Positions 17,478-26,129 of a stretch of 64,000 bases of DNA are shown in pieces. Origin of the DNA: Fibrella forsythiae (GTDB lineage Bacteria > Bacteroidota > Bacteroidia > Cytophagales > Spirosomataceae); NCBI RefSeq assembly GCF_017353175.1, contig NZ_JAFMYW010000001.1, positions 1 through 64,000 of the forward strand. The letters run 5' to 3'. The notes under the pieces were generated by a model that was given only the letters and a program-made list of their open reading frames with translations, made no database searches and was not told where the DNA came from. Each line of letters starts with the position of its first letter. Position 1 is the first letter of the stretch. A program made the translations under genes and the position numbers.

Positions 17478-19588
17478 TCGACATCCGCAACCAGGCCGGG
17501 GATCGGCTGCTGCTCGATGATGACGAGCCCCTGACGCTGGAACAGGCGGCCGGGCTGATGGATACCGACACGCTGCCGGGCGGCTTCTCCTACCCGATCA
17601 GTTTCCCGCTGGACGGTTGCCCGCCGAACGCCAAGTTCGTGGGCCAGAGCCACCGGCCGTCTGCCTCCAGCGCGATGGAACTGCCGGTGCGCCTGCTGGT
17701 CGACGGGGGACTCTACCGAAATGCCACCCTGAGCTACAAGCTCGATAATGGCCGTGGATCCGGAACGCTGCGTCTTGACTACTCGGCCAGCACCGACGAG
17801 CTGGCTGGCAAAAAGCTGGTCGAGGTGCTGAATCAGCCCGTTTACCTGGGCGCAATGAATCCGAATCAGCTGCCCGCCCGGCTGGGCGAGATTGCCCGGA
17901 TGCCACCGGGCAGCTTTCCCCTGACGTTCTTTCCTCTCCGGAATGAGGCGTTTATGGAAGAGGCCTTTACGGCGGCATCGCTGGTGCCCCCCGTGGCGAC
18001 TGCCTACGAGCGGGCCACGATGGTCAATGAAGTGGACAGCACCGGCACGTTTCTGACCGATAACCTGGGCACCAGCGCCCCGATCATGGGCCGTCAGCTG
18101 GTCCCGTTCTTCTATTTGACCTGGGTCACCGCCCGGCTCATCGAGCAGCTGGGCTACCGCATGGCCGGGGGCTGGGCCGCGCAGGAAGCCAATCAGCGCC
18201 TGGTCGTTATCAACATGACCGCCATGCGCTCCAGCGGCCGATCGGGCATTGCCCCAGCTGCCAATGAACTCTCGGAGTACTGGGCCAAACCAGGCCTCCA
18301 CCTGCCTGATATGACGGTGGCCGAATTTCTGAAAGCGGTGCGGGAACGGTATGGTTTGTTTTTCCGCTGGGACTCGGCGGGCCGGGTCTGTTACGTAGAT
18401 CGCTTTGCCGATCTGCTGGCCCACCCGGTGGTGGATCTGCGCGGGGCGCTGCAGCTGGAGAAGGCCTCTATTACTGACGCCACGCGCACCGGCTACAGCG
18501 TCTCGGAGTACGTGGAGGCAGGGGATGAGCTGCGCCGCAATGCCAGCACCCGGGAGGCCATTACCCTGCCGGTGCAACAGATCGGCGACGGCAAAACACC
18601 GGTGAAGCTCCGGGTCGGCACGACCCAGATGATCCGGGAGATCAGGCCAGGCTCGATGGCTACCACCTGGGACGTGCCCATCATCAAAACACCGGGCAAC
18701 GTGACGGATTCACTGTACGCCAACTCGGAGCGTTATCTGAACGCCGACGGGAGTCGCAAGAACACGCTGGGCCTGCTGATCCTGTCGTATCAGGGTGTTA
18801 CGGGCCGCGACAGCCTGGGGCGGTTTTATCCCCTGGCCACGGCCTTTCCCCCAGGGGAGAGCGTGACGCTGGCAGGCCGGGCCGGGGGCTGGCTATCGGG
18901 CCTTAGGAACGTGTTTTTGTTTCGGTCTCTGGCGAGGACAGTGATTCAGGCCTTATTGCTGCCAGTGGCGCAGGCATCGGGGCTGCTGGCCGGTCAGCGC
19001 CTGCACCTGCGCACGCTGAATGGCGAGGAGTACACCGGCCTGCTCGATACGATCCAGACCGAACTACCCGCCCACGCTGGCCAGGTAAGGTCTCGGCTCA
19101 CCGTGCGGTTACTGCCACCCACCGGCACGCCACCGGCACCAGCCGTGCGGCCCCTGGTGTACGTCGAGCTGGAGCAGATAACCAGGGACCGTCTGGAGGC
19201 AAAGGTACCCTATCCGACGGCGCAGTATCCCAAAGGACTGACGGCCGACACCTACCACCGCTGGGCTACCCTGACGGTGCGGGTGTGGGCTGATTCGGGC
19301 CGATCGGCACCAGCCACGCTCAGTGATGAGCTGGTGCTGACGCTTCGGGTTCGGGAGACCAATGATCCGGCTGCGCAGGGCACCATTACGCTGGCCGCTG
19401 CCAATCCGGAGAGTTCGATGAGTGTCCCCGTTACCCAGGCCGTGCAGGTGATCGATGCCAATTTCGAACAGGCTTTTTCGCTGGTCATCTACGTGGGTAC
19501 GGCCACCGGTACCACCAGCAGTGCTACCGTCTGGAACCGTAAACGCACCATTCAGCTCGATCCGGGCGAAGGCTATATCCTGCTGTAA
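17474..19588 (+). CDS. Large baseplate/tail hub-like protein
   Basis: A 704-residue protein. The N-terminal part (FSYPISFPLDGCPPNAKFVG near 36) is typical of Bacteroidota prophage tail proteins. The middle holds an alpha/beta segment (MTVAEFLKAVRERYGLFFRWDS, about 280) like hub proteins of the gp27 type, and the C-terminal part is beta-sandwich-like. There are no catalytic motifs. It is coupled on both sides by overlapping stop/start codons (ATGA, TAATG). Confidence 0.5.
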   Translation: MIDIRNQAGDRLLLDDDEPLTLEQAAGLMDTDTLPGGFSYPISFPLDGCPPNAKFVGQSHRPSASSAMELPVRLLVDGGLYRNATLSYKLDNGRGSGTLRLDYSASTDELAGKKLVEVLNQPVYLGAMNPNQLPARLGEIARMPPGSFPLTFFPLRNEAFMEEAFTAASLVPPVATAYERATMVNEVDSTGTFLTDNLGTSAPIMGRQLVPFFYLTWVTARLIEQLGYRMAGGWAAQEANQRLVVINMTAMRSSGRSGIAPAANELSEYWAKPGLHLPDMTVAEFLKAVRERYGLFFRWDSAGRVCYVDRFADLLAHPVVDLRGALQLEKASITDATRTGYSVSEYVEAGDELRRNASTREAITLPVQQIGDGKTPVKLRVGTTQMIREIRPGSMATTWDVPIIKTPGNVTDSLYANSERYLNADGSRKNTLGLLILSYQGVTGRDSLGRFYPLATAFPPGESVTLAGRAGGWLSGLRNVFLFRSLARTVIQALLLPVAQASGLLAGQRLHLRTLNGEEYTGLLDTIQTELPAHAGQVRSRLTVRLLPPTGTPPAPAVRPLVYVELEQITRDRLEAKVPYPTAQYPKGLTADTYHRWATLTVRVWADSGRSAPATLSDELVLTLRVRETNDPAAQGTITLAAANPESSMSVPVTQAVQVIDANFEQAFSLVIYVGTATGTTSSATVWNRKRTIQLDPGEGYILL

Positions 19589-20109
19589 TGACCTACGAAG
19601 AACTCGATCTCAACCAGCGCATCAACCTGAAGGGGGCGATTGCCGACTGGACCCGCTACGCCGTCGAGCACTTTCAGGAGTCGATCGATAGGGTACTGAT
19701 CACTGATCGGACAAACCGGCGCTCAGGGGTTACCAGCACGCGCCTGAGCCGGGGGTACCGTTTCGGCATGGGTCGCGAAAGTGCTGGCCAACAGCGGACC
19801 GGCAACCTGCGCAAACGGTGGTGGCAGAACGTATCGGGGGGCGACAATGCACCACGCGCCGTGATGGAATTTCTGATGTACGGTCGCTACGTGGATATGG
19901 GCGTGGGCCGAGGTGCTGACATTGCCGACCACATCACCAACCGCCGTCTGCGCATGGGCTCTCCGGGCCGAACGCCCCGCCGCTGGTACGCCAAAAAGAA
20001 AGGCTACGAGCTGCACCGATTACGCGAAATCCTTGCCGAGCGGTACGTCAGTGTGCCCGTCGACCTACTTGAAAATGCCCTCTCCCTTTCCCTACCTATT
20101 CCTCTTTAA
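19588..20109 (+). CDS. Basic phage morphogenesis-like protein
   Basis: A 173-residue, Arg-rich protein with an N-terminal helical domain and a patch containing RRSGVTSTRLSRGYRFGMGR and GRTPRRWYAKKKGYELHRL. Small basic proteins just before the tape measure in other phages act in tail assembly or head-tail joining. The function here is not shown by the sequence. Confidence 0.5.
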   Translation: MTYEELDLNQRINLKGAIADWTRYAVEHFQESIDRVLITDRTNRRSGVTSTRLSRGYRFGMGRESAGQQRTGNLRKRWWQNVSGGDNAPRAVMEFLMYGRYVDMGVGRGADIADHITNRRLRMGSPGRTPRRWYAKKKGYELHRLREILAERYVSVPVDLLENALSLSLPIPL

Positions 20110-20114
20110 GCCCC

Positions 20115-23100
20115 ATGGCAACTCAAAATGAAAAAGCGGTCATTGACCTGGTCATCAATGGCCAGCAGGCGCAGGCCGCACTGACCGAAGTCGGCAAAGC
20201 AGCTACGGTGGCCAGGCGTGAGCTGAGTAAAATGCGCGAGGCCGATGATCCGGGCGCGTTCGCTAAGAAAATGAAGGAGTATCAGACGCTGGCCGCTGCC
20301 GAGACCGACATGAAAAACCGGCTGAATGGGACGGCCAAGGGCTGGGCTGGCTTCAAACAGAACGTGGTGGGTACGCTCACCGGCGTTCTGGGTGGAAACC
20401 TGCTCACCGCTGGTCTGCAACAGCTCATCGGTTTAGCGCCTGTCGTGCTGGATCATAGCCTGAAGATGGCTGATAGCTTCGCCGATATCGCCAAGAATGC
20501 GGACATGAGCACCCAGCAGGTGGAAGCCCTCAACGAGAAGCTCTACAAGATGCCAACTCGCACCTCTACCGAAGATCTCCGGGCGATGGCCGCCACGGGT
20601 GGTCAGTTCGGGGTAGCGGCCAAAGAGATGGATAAGTTTGTCGATGGCGCCAACCGGGTGAACGTGGCCATCGGGGACGAGTTCGGCTCGGTGGAGGCCA
20701 CCGTGGAGAACGTGCTGGGCCTGCGCAACGTGTTCAGTAATATCAAGTCGGATAACATCGATCAGGATCTGTTGCACATCGGTAACGCCATGAACGTGCT
20801 GGGGGCTGAAGGCAAAGCCACCGCGCCGATGCTGTCGGATTTTTCTAACCGAATGGGCGGGGTACTAATTCCGCTAGGGCTGGTTGAAGGGAAAGTACTG
20901 GGCCTGTCGGCTACGCTCTCGGAGCTGAACGTGACGGCTGAGCGTGGATCCACCGCGACCGTCAATATCTTCCAGAAAATGCTGACCGAAACCGAGACCT
21001 TCGCCAAAGTGGCCGGGGCGCCCTTGAAGGAATACCGCGATCTGATCAAAAACGACATCTACGGCGCGTTCACCAAATACATTGAAGGACTGAAGAAAGT
21101 GAGCGGTAACCAGGTCGAGTTTATGGCCGTCCTGGAGAAGAGCAAGCTCACCGGCGCGGGTGAAATGGAGGTGCTCTCCAAGCTGGCCAGCAACACGGAG
21201 CTGCTGGCGCAGAAGTCCGATCGGGCCACCGTGGCCCTGACCCATACCGACAGCATCACCGCCGAGTACAACAAGAAGAACCTGGATCTGGCGGTGAACC
21301 TGAAGAAACTGGCCGATCTGAAAGAGCAGCTGCTGACTAAGCTCATTCCGCTGGCCAGTGGCTTTGTCAGCTTGACGACTAAACTACTGGGCCTTAAATC
21401 AGCCACAGAAGAATCTAGTCTAGCTTTTGAGAATCAGCGAAGCGTGGTCAAATCCCTGGAGAAAGACACCCTACCGCTGCTAAAGCGCCATGATGAGCTA
21501 AAGGGCAAAACCAAACTCACCAAGGATGAACAGACTGAGCTCAACAAAGTCATCGCTACCATTGCTCAAACGATTCCCTCGGCCGTCACGCAGTTCGACA
21601 GCATGGGGAACGCCATGGCCATCAGTACCGAGAAGGCCAGGGCGTACGTCAAGCAGCAAAAAGAGGTACTCAAGTATACCAACCGGCAGGCAATTGCCGA
21701 TACAGACTCCGAACTGGAGAAAGCGCGTAAAGAGCAGCTTCGACTACTGGAGGCCCGTAAACGAGGTACCGTTGGCGAGGGGGGCACCTCCGCTACGGAT
21801 CGATACCGGGAGCGGCCTATGACCAATGCCGAAGCGATGGCAGCGCAGGCAGCAGTAGAGGCTAAAAACGCGGAGATTGCCGCGCTGGAGACCCGGCGAG
21901 CGGGCTTGTCAGGTGATTACCTGGACGAGAAAGAATCCACGCGTCGCCGCAATGAGCGCCGGGCAGCCGAGGCAGCAGCCAGTGGTGGGCAGCCCGGTAT
22001 CGCGCCGCCTACAGATGGACCAGGTATCGATCTGGGCGAATCCAAAGAGGAGAAGGCCACTGAGGCCAAACGGAAGCGGGAGTTGAAAGCGGCCGAGCGG
22101 CACCAGGACGACTACGCCAAATTGCTGGAGGAAGCCCGCGCCCGGACGGCTCAGGCGCGTGACAATGAATTCGAGAAAGAGCAGATCCAGTTTGGCACGC
22201 ACTACGCCCGGCTGCTGGAGCTGGCCGGTAGTGACAAAACCAAGCAGGCCGAGGTATCCGAGGCGATGTACATTGAGCTGGCGGCCATTCAGGATAAAGC
22301 CGATAAAAAAGCCAGGGAAGCTGCCGAGAAAGCGCGTGAGGAGGCCCGCAAGGATCAGCAGGCGTACGACAAGTTGATGGTCGATATGGCCGTTGCTCAG
22401 CTGGAGAAACTGCGCGATGCCGATCTGGCGGCCAACAACCTGGCCCACGCCGGTGGTAAGATCTCGGATAATGTGCACCAGGCCACCGAGCTGACTATTC
22501 TCCAGCAGTTTCTGGAAGCGAAGCTCACCCTGCAACAGGTGTACGCCCAGGACGTGGCCAGCACTGAAGCCGATATCACCCAGAACCTCCAGGAGCAGAA
22601 CAATCTCCGGGCGGCCATCAACAAGCAGGATGCCCAGGACCGTCAGGATTTGCAAAACCGGGTAGTCACCAGGCAGTGGAAAGCGCTGGAGAAGCTGGCC
22701 AGTGACGAGCGGCTCAGCGAGCGCCAGCGTATTGAGGCCAAAGAAGCGCTCCGGGAAAGCCAGATGCAATACGTTAGCGAAGGTATCTCCGGGCTGAAGC
22801 TGATGGTCGGTGAGCATACCGTCGCCTATAAGGCCATGTTTGCCGCCGAGCGGGCGTATACCATTGCCAAGATTGCCATGAACACCTATAAAGAGATCAG
22901 CGACGTGTGGGCGAACCCTCAGTTTACGCTGCTGGGTTTCGGTGGCCCGGTGGTCAAGGGGTTATTCACCGCCCTGGCGGTGGCCCGTGGTGCGGCTGCA
23001 GCTGCGTCCGTGTCGGGTATTGCCATGAAAGATGACGGTGGGTTTACCGATGTGGATTCGCTCTACGGTGGGGCCAGCGGATTTAAGACCAAACCGACCA

Positions 23101-23450
23101 TGGTCAACAAAGGAGCCGGATCCTACATGGTGGGCGAGCAGCGCCAGGAGTGGATCATGGGCGGTGCCATGCTGCAAAACCCAGTGATGGCTAATCTGGC
23201 CCACGCCCTGGAGGCAGTGCAGGTAACGGGAGCCTACCGGAATATGGGCAGCTTGTCGGGAGCCTCCGGCGGTAGTCAGGCCGTGAGTGTATCTACGCCT
23301 GGCATGAACCTGGCTCCGCTTCTTTTTGAGTTGCAGCAGATGCGCGGGGAGCTAAGCAAGATCAAGAACCTGAAGGTGGTCAACAACTACCGGGCATTCG
23401 AAGAATACCGGGATGATGTCGCTCAGCTACGTACCCAGAATACCCTTTAA
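20115..23450 (+). CDS. Tail tape-measure protein
   Basis: At 1111 residues this is the longest protein of the window and sets the tail length. It has an N-terminal coil, a TP901-type core (about residues 85-330, including ADSFADIAKNADMSTQQVEALNEK), long charged coiled coils (370-900, rich in EKAR), and a C-terminal hydrophobic/glycine-rich part (LLGFGGPVVKGLFTALAVARGAAAAASV) that may enter the host membrane. It lies after the fibre genes, which is an unusual order, and ends the late operon just before a terminator. Confidence 0.85.
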   Translation: MATQNEKAVIDLVINGQQAQAALTEVGKAATVARRELSKMREADDPGAFAKKMKEYQTLAAAETDMKNRLNGTAKGWAGFKQNVVGTLTGVLGGNLLTAGLQQLIGLAPVVLDHSLKMADSFADIAKNADMSTQQVEALNEKLYKMPTRTSTEDLRAMAATGGQFGVAAKEMDKFVDGANRVNVAIGDEFGSVEATVENVLGLRNVFSNIKSDNIDQDLLHIGNAMNVLGAEGKATAPMLSDFSNRMGGVLIPLGLVEGKVLGLSATLSELNVTAERGSTATVNIFQKMLTETETFAKVAGAPLKEYRDLIKNDIYGAFTKYIEGLKKVSGNQVEFMAVLEKSKLTGAGEMEVLSKLASNTELLAQKSDRATVALTHTDSITAEYNKKNLDLAVNLKKLADLKEQLLTKLIPLASGFVSLTTKLLGLKSATEESSLAFENQRSVVKSLEKDTLPLLKRHDELKGKTKLTKDEQTELNKVIATIAQTIPSAVTQFDSMGNAMAISTEKARAYVKQQKEVLKYTNRQAIADTDSELEKARKEQLRLLEARKRGTVGEGGTSATDRYRERPMTNAEAMAAQAAVEAKNAEIAALETRRAGLSGDYLDEKESTRRRNERRAAEAAASGGQPGIAPPTDGPGIDLGESKEEKATEAKRKRELKAAERHQDDYAKLLEEARARTAQARDNEFEKEQIQFGTHYARLLELAGSDKTKQAEVSEAMYIELAAIQDKADKKAREAAEKAREEARKDQQAYDKLMVDMAVAQLEKLRDADLAANNLAHAGGKISDNVHQATELTILQQFLEAKLTLQQVYAQDVASTEADITQNLQEQNNLRAAINKQDAQDRQDLQNRVVTRQWKALEKLASDERLSERQRIEAKEALRESQMQYVSEGISGLKLMVGEHTVAYKAMFAAERAYTIAKIAMNTYKEISDVWANPQFTLLGFGGPVVKGLFTALAVARGAAAAASVSGIAMKDDGGFTDVDSLYGGASGFKTKPTMVNKGAGSYMVGEQRQEWIMGGAMLQNPVMANLAHALEAVQVTGAYRNMGSLSGASGGSQAVSVSTPGMNLAPLLFELQQMRGELSKIKNLKVVNNYRAFEEYRDDVAQLRTQNTL

Positions 23451-23466
23451 AGGGCTGGACTTAACG

Positions 23467-23514
23467 TATACGTGAAAAAAACCGGTTCACTTCTCACGTA
23501 TAGGTTTATACGTA
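23467..23514. repeat. TATACGT inverted/direct repeat cluster
   Basis: TATACGTGA (23467-23475) is matched by TCACGTATA (23494-23502) with an 18-bp loop, and a third TATACGTA follows at 23507. The site is just after the tape-measure stop. It could be an RNA hairpin or a binding site. Confidence 0.45.
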
Positions 23515-23567
23515 ACTCTTATCTGACGGCAGGGGAATCCCCCTTATTGGGTGAATAGTAACAAAGA

Positions 23568-23598
23568 GCGAGCCGGTTATGCTGGTTCGTTTTTTTCG
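23568..23598 (+). terminator. Terminator of the late operon
   Basis: A stem CGAGCCGG...CTGGTTCG (two G-U pairs, short loop) is followed by a run of T. It ends the tape-measure operon. Its sequence is related to hairpins at 24659 and 25059. Confidence 0.7.
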
Positions 23599-23618
23599 TT
23601 GACCGGCAAAGCGGGCCT

Positions 23619-24056
23619 TCACGATCCCGGTGGCCTACTGGGGGGCACAGGCGCTACAGCAGCCCTATATAGCGCGAATTGCTCCAGGGTATGGTCTATT
23701 CGTCGGCGCGAAACCACGATGCGGGTGCCGTCCAGTAAGACCACTTGCATAGCCTTGCTACTGGTAGTAACGGTCTTCTCCATGTAGAGCGGGTTAATGA
23801 GCGCCGCTTTACTGACCCGGATAAAGCCGGGCAGTTGCTGCTCAAAGTACTTTAAGGTTTTGCTCACCATCAACGGTTTACCCCCCTGCATCAACGACAG
23901 CATGATCAGATTTACCCGGCGTGCGGCCGCAAATGTTTCCAGGTAGAGCAGGGTGTAGTTACCCGTTCCTTCAAAGCGGACTATAAATTCCGGATTGACA
24001 ATGTCGGGGTAGCCTGGTATCACCAGCGGAAGAGCGTTAAGTGGTGACTGACTCAT
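23619..24056 (-). CDS. LytTR-domain DNA-binding regulator
   Basis: A 145-residue protein made almost only of a LytTR domain (IVRFEGTGNYTLLYLE, HPF-less effector form, with LPGFIRVSKAALINPLYMEK and DGTRIVVSRRR). There is no receiver domain, so it is not a classical response regulator. LytTR domains bind direct repeats about 21 bp apart, and the repeat pair at 5702/5723 has that spacing, so a link is possible but unproven. The ATG at 24056 is chosen because the upstream extension has no domain content. It faces the late operon tail to tail. Confidence 0.75.
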   Translation of the reverse strand: MSQSPLNALPLVIPGYPDIVNPEFIVRFEGTGNYTLLYLETFAAARRVNLIMLSLMQGGKPLMVSKTLKYFEQQLPGFIRVSKAALINPLYMEKTVTTSSKAMQVVLLDGTRIVVSRRRIDHTLEQFALYRAAVAPVPPSRPPGS

Positions 24057-24100
24057 GGCGGGGCCAACGCAGGTCGGATGGCCAGTTAACTGAGATGAAG

Positions 24101-24310
24101 TTAAAGAAAGGGCATTTTGCTTTTTAAAAAACGGATACCGGCATACGAATAGATTACCAGGGCGCTTGTCTCCAGGGTCGCCTCTAGCCAGGCCCGTCTG
24201 TAGAACCCGGTACTGTAGTCCTGAATCCAGTCGATCAGGGCCGCACAGTAGCCAACGAAACCAATCGTACTGGCGAGAAGCAGAAGCGTCATTCGCACCT
24301 GTTGGTTCAT
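24101..24310 (-). CDS. Two-pass membrane protein
   Basis: A 69-residue protein with hydrophobic segments at about 7-27 (MTLLLLASTIGFVGYCAALI) and 45-60 (LETSALVIYSYAGI). It lies 44 bp upstream of the LytTR gene on the same strand and is likely co-transcribed. Small membrane partners of LytTR regulators are known (LytTR regulatory systems with an inhibitory membrane protein), so it may restrain the regulator. Confidence 0.5.
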   Translation of the reverse strand: MNQQVRMTLLLLASTIGFVGYCAALIDWIQDYSTGFYRRAWLEATLETSALVIYSYAGIRFLKSKMPFL

Positions 24311-24443
24311 AAACTATAGTCGTTGATCTACACAGTGTGACAATGATCGGGCCAAAACGTTTAACCGCCTGGCGCGGCGAGCCAAACCAGCTAGCTGGAA
24401 AACGCCTTGAGAGAACCAAGCGATGGTAGGGTAGGCCACAAAA

Positions 24444-24471
24444 AAGCTCCGGTTCAAGATGGCCGGAGCTT
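24444..24471. terminator. Hairpin AGCTCCGG/CCGGAGCT (unit A start)
   Basis: Eight-bp stem with A-rich 5' flank and TT 3' flank. It would act in both directions, downstream of the left-pointing genes only if transcription comes from the right. Confidence 0.5.
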
Positions 24472-24658
24472 TATATCCATTTTTCAGTATTTTGCGTAGG
24501 GTAAACCCCCGCGCAGGCTGGTTGATTCTAAAACCCAGTGAGCGGGAAGTGCAGGGCCGTATCCATTAGCTCTCTAATGTTTAACAACAGCTGTAGAACC
24601 GGAGTATCTGTGTATATCAGAAGGGAGTCATAACCCTTTTTGGTGTGGATAGAAACGG

Positions 24659-24692
24659 AAAGCGAATTGGTGGTACTGGTTCGCTTTTTTGT
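24659..24692 (+). terminator. Hairpin AGCGAATTGG/CTGGTTCGCT with T-run (unit A end)
   Basis: Ten-bp stem with G-U pairs followed by six T; a standard rho-independent terminator on the plus strand. Confidence 0.6.
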
Positions 24693-24727
24693 TTGTACTG
24701 ACTAGACAGTAGGTGCCGTAGTATAGT

Positions 24728-24754
24728 AAAAGGCCCGGTTATTGGCCGGGCCTT
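24728..24754. terminator. Hairpin AAAGGCCCGG/CCGGGCCTTT
   Basis: Ten-bp perfect stem with A and T flanks, bidirectional. Confidence 0.6.
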
Positions 24755-24839
24755 TACAACGTTGAGTAAACCGATTGATCACATAAACTCACCAGTTATA
24801 GTTACAAACACTGTGCCACCTAATTGAGCGGTTCAAAAA

Positions 24840-24867
24840 AAGCTCCGACTCAAAATGGCCGGAGCTT
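24840..24867. terminator. Hairpin AGCTCCG/CGGAGCT (unit B start)
   Basis: Seven-bp stem, near copy of the hairpin at 24444. Confidence 0.5.
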
Positions 24868-25058
24868 AAAGGTGTTATGTCAATATTTACCTTTATTGAA
24901 CCCCGCTCCAAACGGGTTGATCAAAAGAACCAGAGAACGGGCAAGCGTCTTCAAGGGGCCATTCGCTCTATCCTAGCAAACAACGCCGTCGGCAGTAAGT
25001 ATCTTCTATAGCATCGGGTGGATTAGTATCCTGATACTATATAATTTGCTAGAAGTTG

Positions 25059-25092
25059 AAAGCGGACTGGTTGTACCGGTTCGCTTTCTTGT
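25059..25092 (+). terminator. Hairpin AAGCGGAC/GGTTCGCTT with T-rich tail (unit B end)
   Basis: Near copy of the hairpin at 24659. A small perfect AGTATC/GATACT stem precedes it at 25025-25038. Confidence 0.55.
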
Positions 25093-25095
25093 TAA

Positions 25096-25302
25096 CTAAG
25101 AACGTCCCGCTTGGTCAGCAGGTTTTTCATCTTCCGAGCTAGCTGGCCTGTTGACTACCAGTAAGGCCTTCTCCAGCAACTCGCTAATAATCTCTCCGAT
25201 GCGCAAGCGGCGTCCCTTCGCGGCCTGCTCGATCTGATAATGACGTACCTGTCGGTAGACATCATCGGTGACGAATACACTCCCAAACTTTTTCATACTC
25301 AT
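25096..25302 (-). CDS. Small ribbon-helix-helix-like protein
   Basis: A 68-residue protein. MKKFGSVFVTDDVYRQVRHY gives a beta strand then a helix, and LRIGEIISELLEKALL gives the second helix, which fits a ribbon-helix-helix DNA-binding fold (CopG/MetJ type). A good AGGAG sits six bases before the ATG at 25302, rare in this window, and fixes the start. The C-terminal tail is polar. It may be a transcription or partition-like regulator. Confidence 0.6.
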   Translation of the reverse strand: MSMKKFGSVFVTDDVYRQVRHYQIEQAAKGRRLRIGEIISELLEKALLVVNRPASSEDEKPADQAGRS

Positions 25303-25453
25303 GTCACTCCTCTTTATTAAGGGCCCTGGCTATTGATGAAAGGCCCCTGTTTCTTACGAAAATAAACGTGTTTTTTCTTCAGACGGATTGACCCGCAGAA
25401 GGTCATTGAGCGAACGGTTTGTTGCCTGCCATCACCTGGTTGATAATGGTCAG

Positions 25454-25492
25454 AATGAACGAAGCCCGCTTAGTGAGCGGGCTTCGTTCATT
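25454..25492. terminator. Bidirectional terminator-like palindrome
   Basis: A 17-bp perfect stem (AATGAACGAAGCCCGCT and complement) with a 5-base loop and AT-rich flanks. Confidence 0.6.
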
Positions 25493-25546
25493 TAGTATAT
25501 GGGATAGTTAACCGTCTGATTCTTCGTATCTTATAGATAATAAAAA

Positions 25547-25570
25547 ACCCGGCTGGTTGCACAGCCGGGT
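25547..25570. terminator. Hairpin ACCCGGCTG/CAGCCGGGT
   Basis: Nine-bp stem preceded by six A; it reads as a terminator on the minus strand. Confidence 0.5.
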
Positions 25571-25614
25571 CCCAGTGCAAAACCGAAGTTTCACCCTGTA
25601 TCCGAATCAAATGT

Positions 25615-25818
25615 ATGGTTTCTCGACCAAACACCAAAACCAGCCCCTGCCTGGCTCAACTCATCGTGCAGCTGCAAAACGTTCAACTCCTCTCCGAGCA
25701 GATCACGCCCGGCCAGTACGCCCTGCACCGGTCGATTGAAGAACTCACCCTGCGTTTGGCTGACTGCATCTATCAGCTGGATGATCAGATCCTAGAAGCC
25801 ATTGGCATGCCTGGCTAA
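25615..25818 (+). CDS. Small helical protein, unknown
   Basis: A 67-residue protein with two predicted helices (LAQLIVQLQNVQLLSEQI and EELTLRLADCIYQLDDQILEAI). No family is recognised. It has typical GC-rich codon use, which supports coding. A related small-helical-hairpin style is common in phage regulatory regions. Confidence 0.45.
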   Translation: MVSRPNTKTSPCLAQLIVQLQNVQLLSEQITPGQYALHRSIEELTLRLADCIYQLDDQILEAIGMPG

Positions 25819-26129
25819 ACGGTGATGCGTCAAGTAATCACGGCAAGGGTAGTTCACTTAACTTATAGGTGGACTGCTCTTGCTGCGGCTTTTAAACGGC
25901 TGTTTAAAAGCCACAGTATCAGAGTGCACCTAGCGACCTTTTATTTCGGCAGTATTTGATTATATCAATGCCCTAGAATGGATTACACTCCCCGCTTATC
26001 TTTCTCACAGGCTGGGTCAAAAAGTTATACCTTTTCGGCCCACCCAAATAAATATCATTTTCGCCCCAAATAGGGGGCTATAAAGTGGGGCCACTAATGT
26101 ACATTGGTGGCCCCTACTTTTTGGCCTTT
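25819..26129. other. Intergenic before resolvase, with a hairpin at 26074-26117
   Basis: It holds a GGCTTTTAAACGGCTGTTTAAAAGCC-type imperfect palindrome near 25888-25913 and a strong AAAGTGGGGCCAC hairpin at 26074-26117 just before the resolvase start. These could include a resolution or crossover site, but subsites cannot be assigned by eye. Confidence 0.4.

Larger units (their letters stand above)
24311..25095. other. Gene-free 785-bp stretch with two similar RNA-like hairpin units
   Basis: No convincing protein gene. Unit A (about 24440-24690) and unit B (about 24836-25090) each begin with an AGCTCCG...CGGAGCT hairpin and end with an AGCG...GGTTCGCT hairpin plus T-run. A GGCCCGG hairpin (24728-24754) lies between them. 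The units are similar but not identical, and could be small RNAs, degenerate repeats or terminator clusters. Confidence 0.5.
25303..25614. other. Intergenic, three terminator-like hairpins
   Basis: A GGGCC/GGCCC hairpin at 25321-25347, a strong one at 25454-25492 and another at 25547-25570. No protein gene is supported here. Confidence 0.5.

Noticed and set aside
17309-18577. 422-codon open frame on the minus strand
   Set aside because: It lies opposite the well-supported tail genes at 17040 and 17474, has low-complexity His/Arg/Gly-rich content and no domain; it results from GC-rich codon bias.
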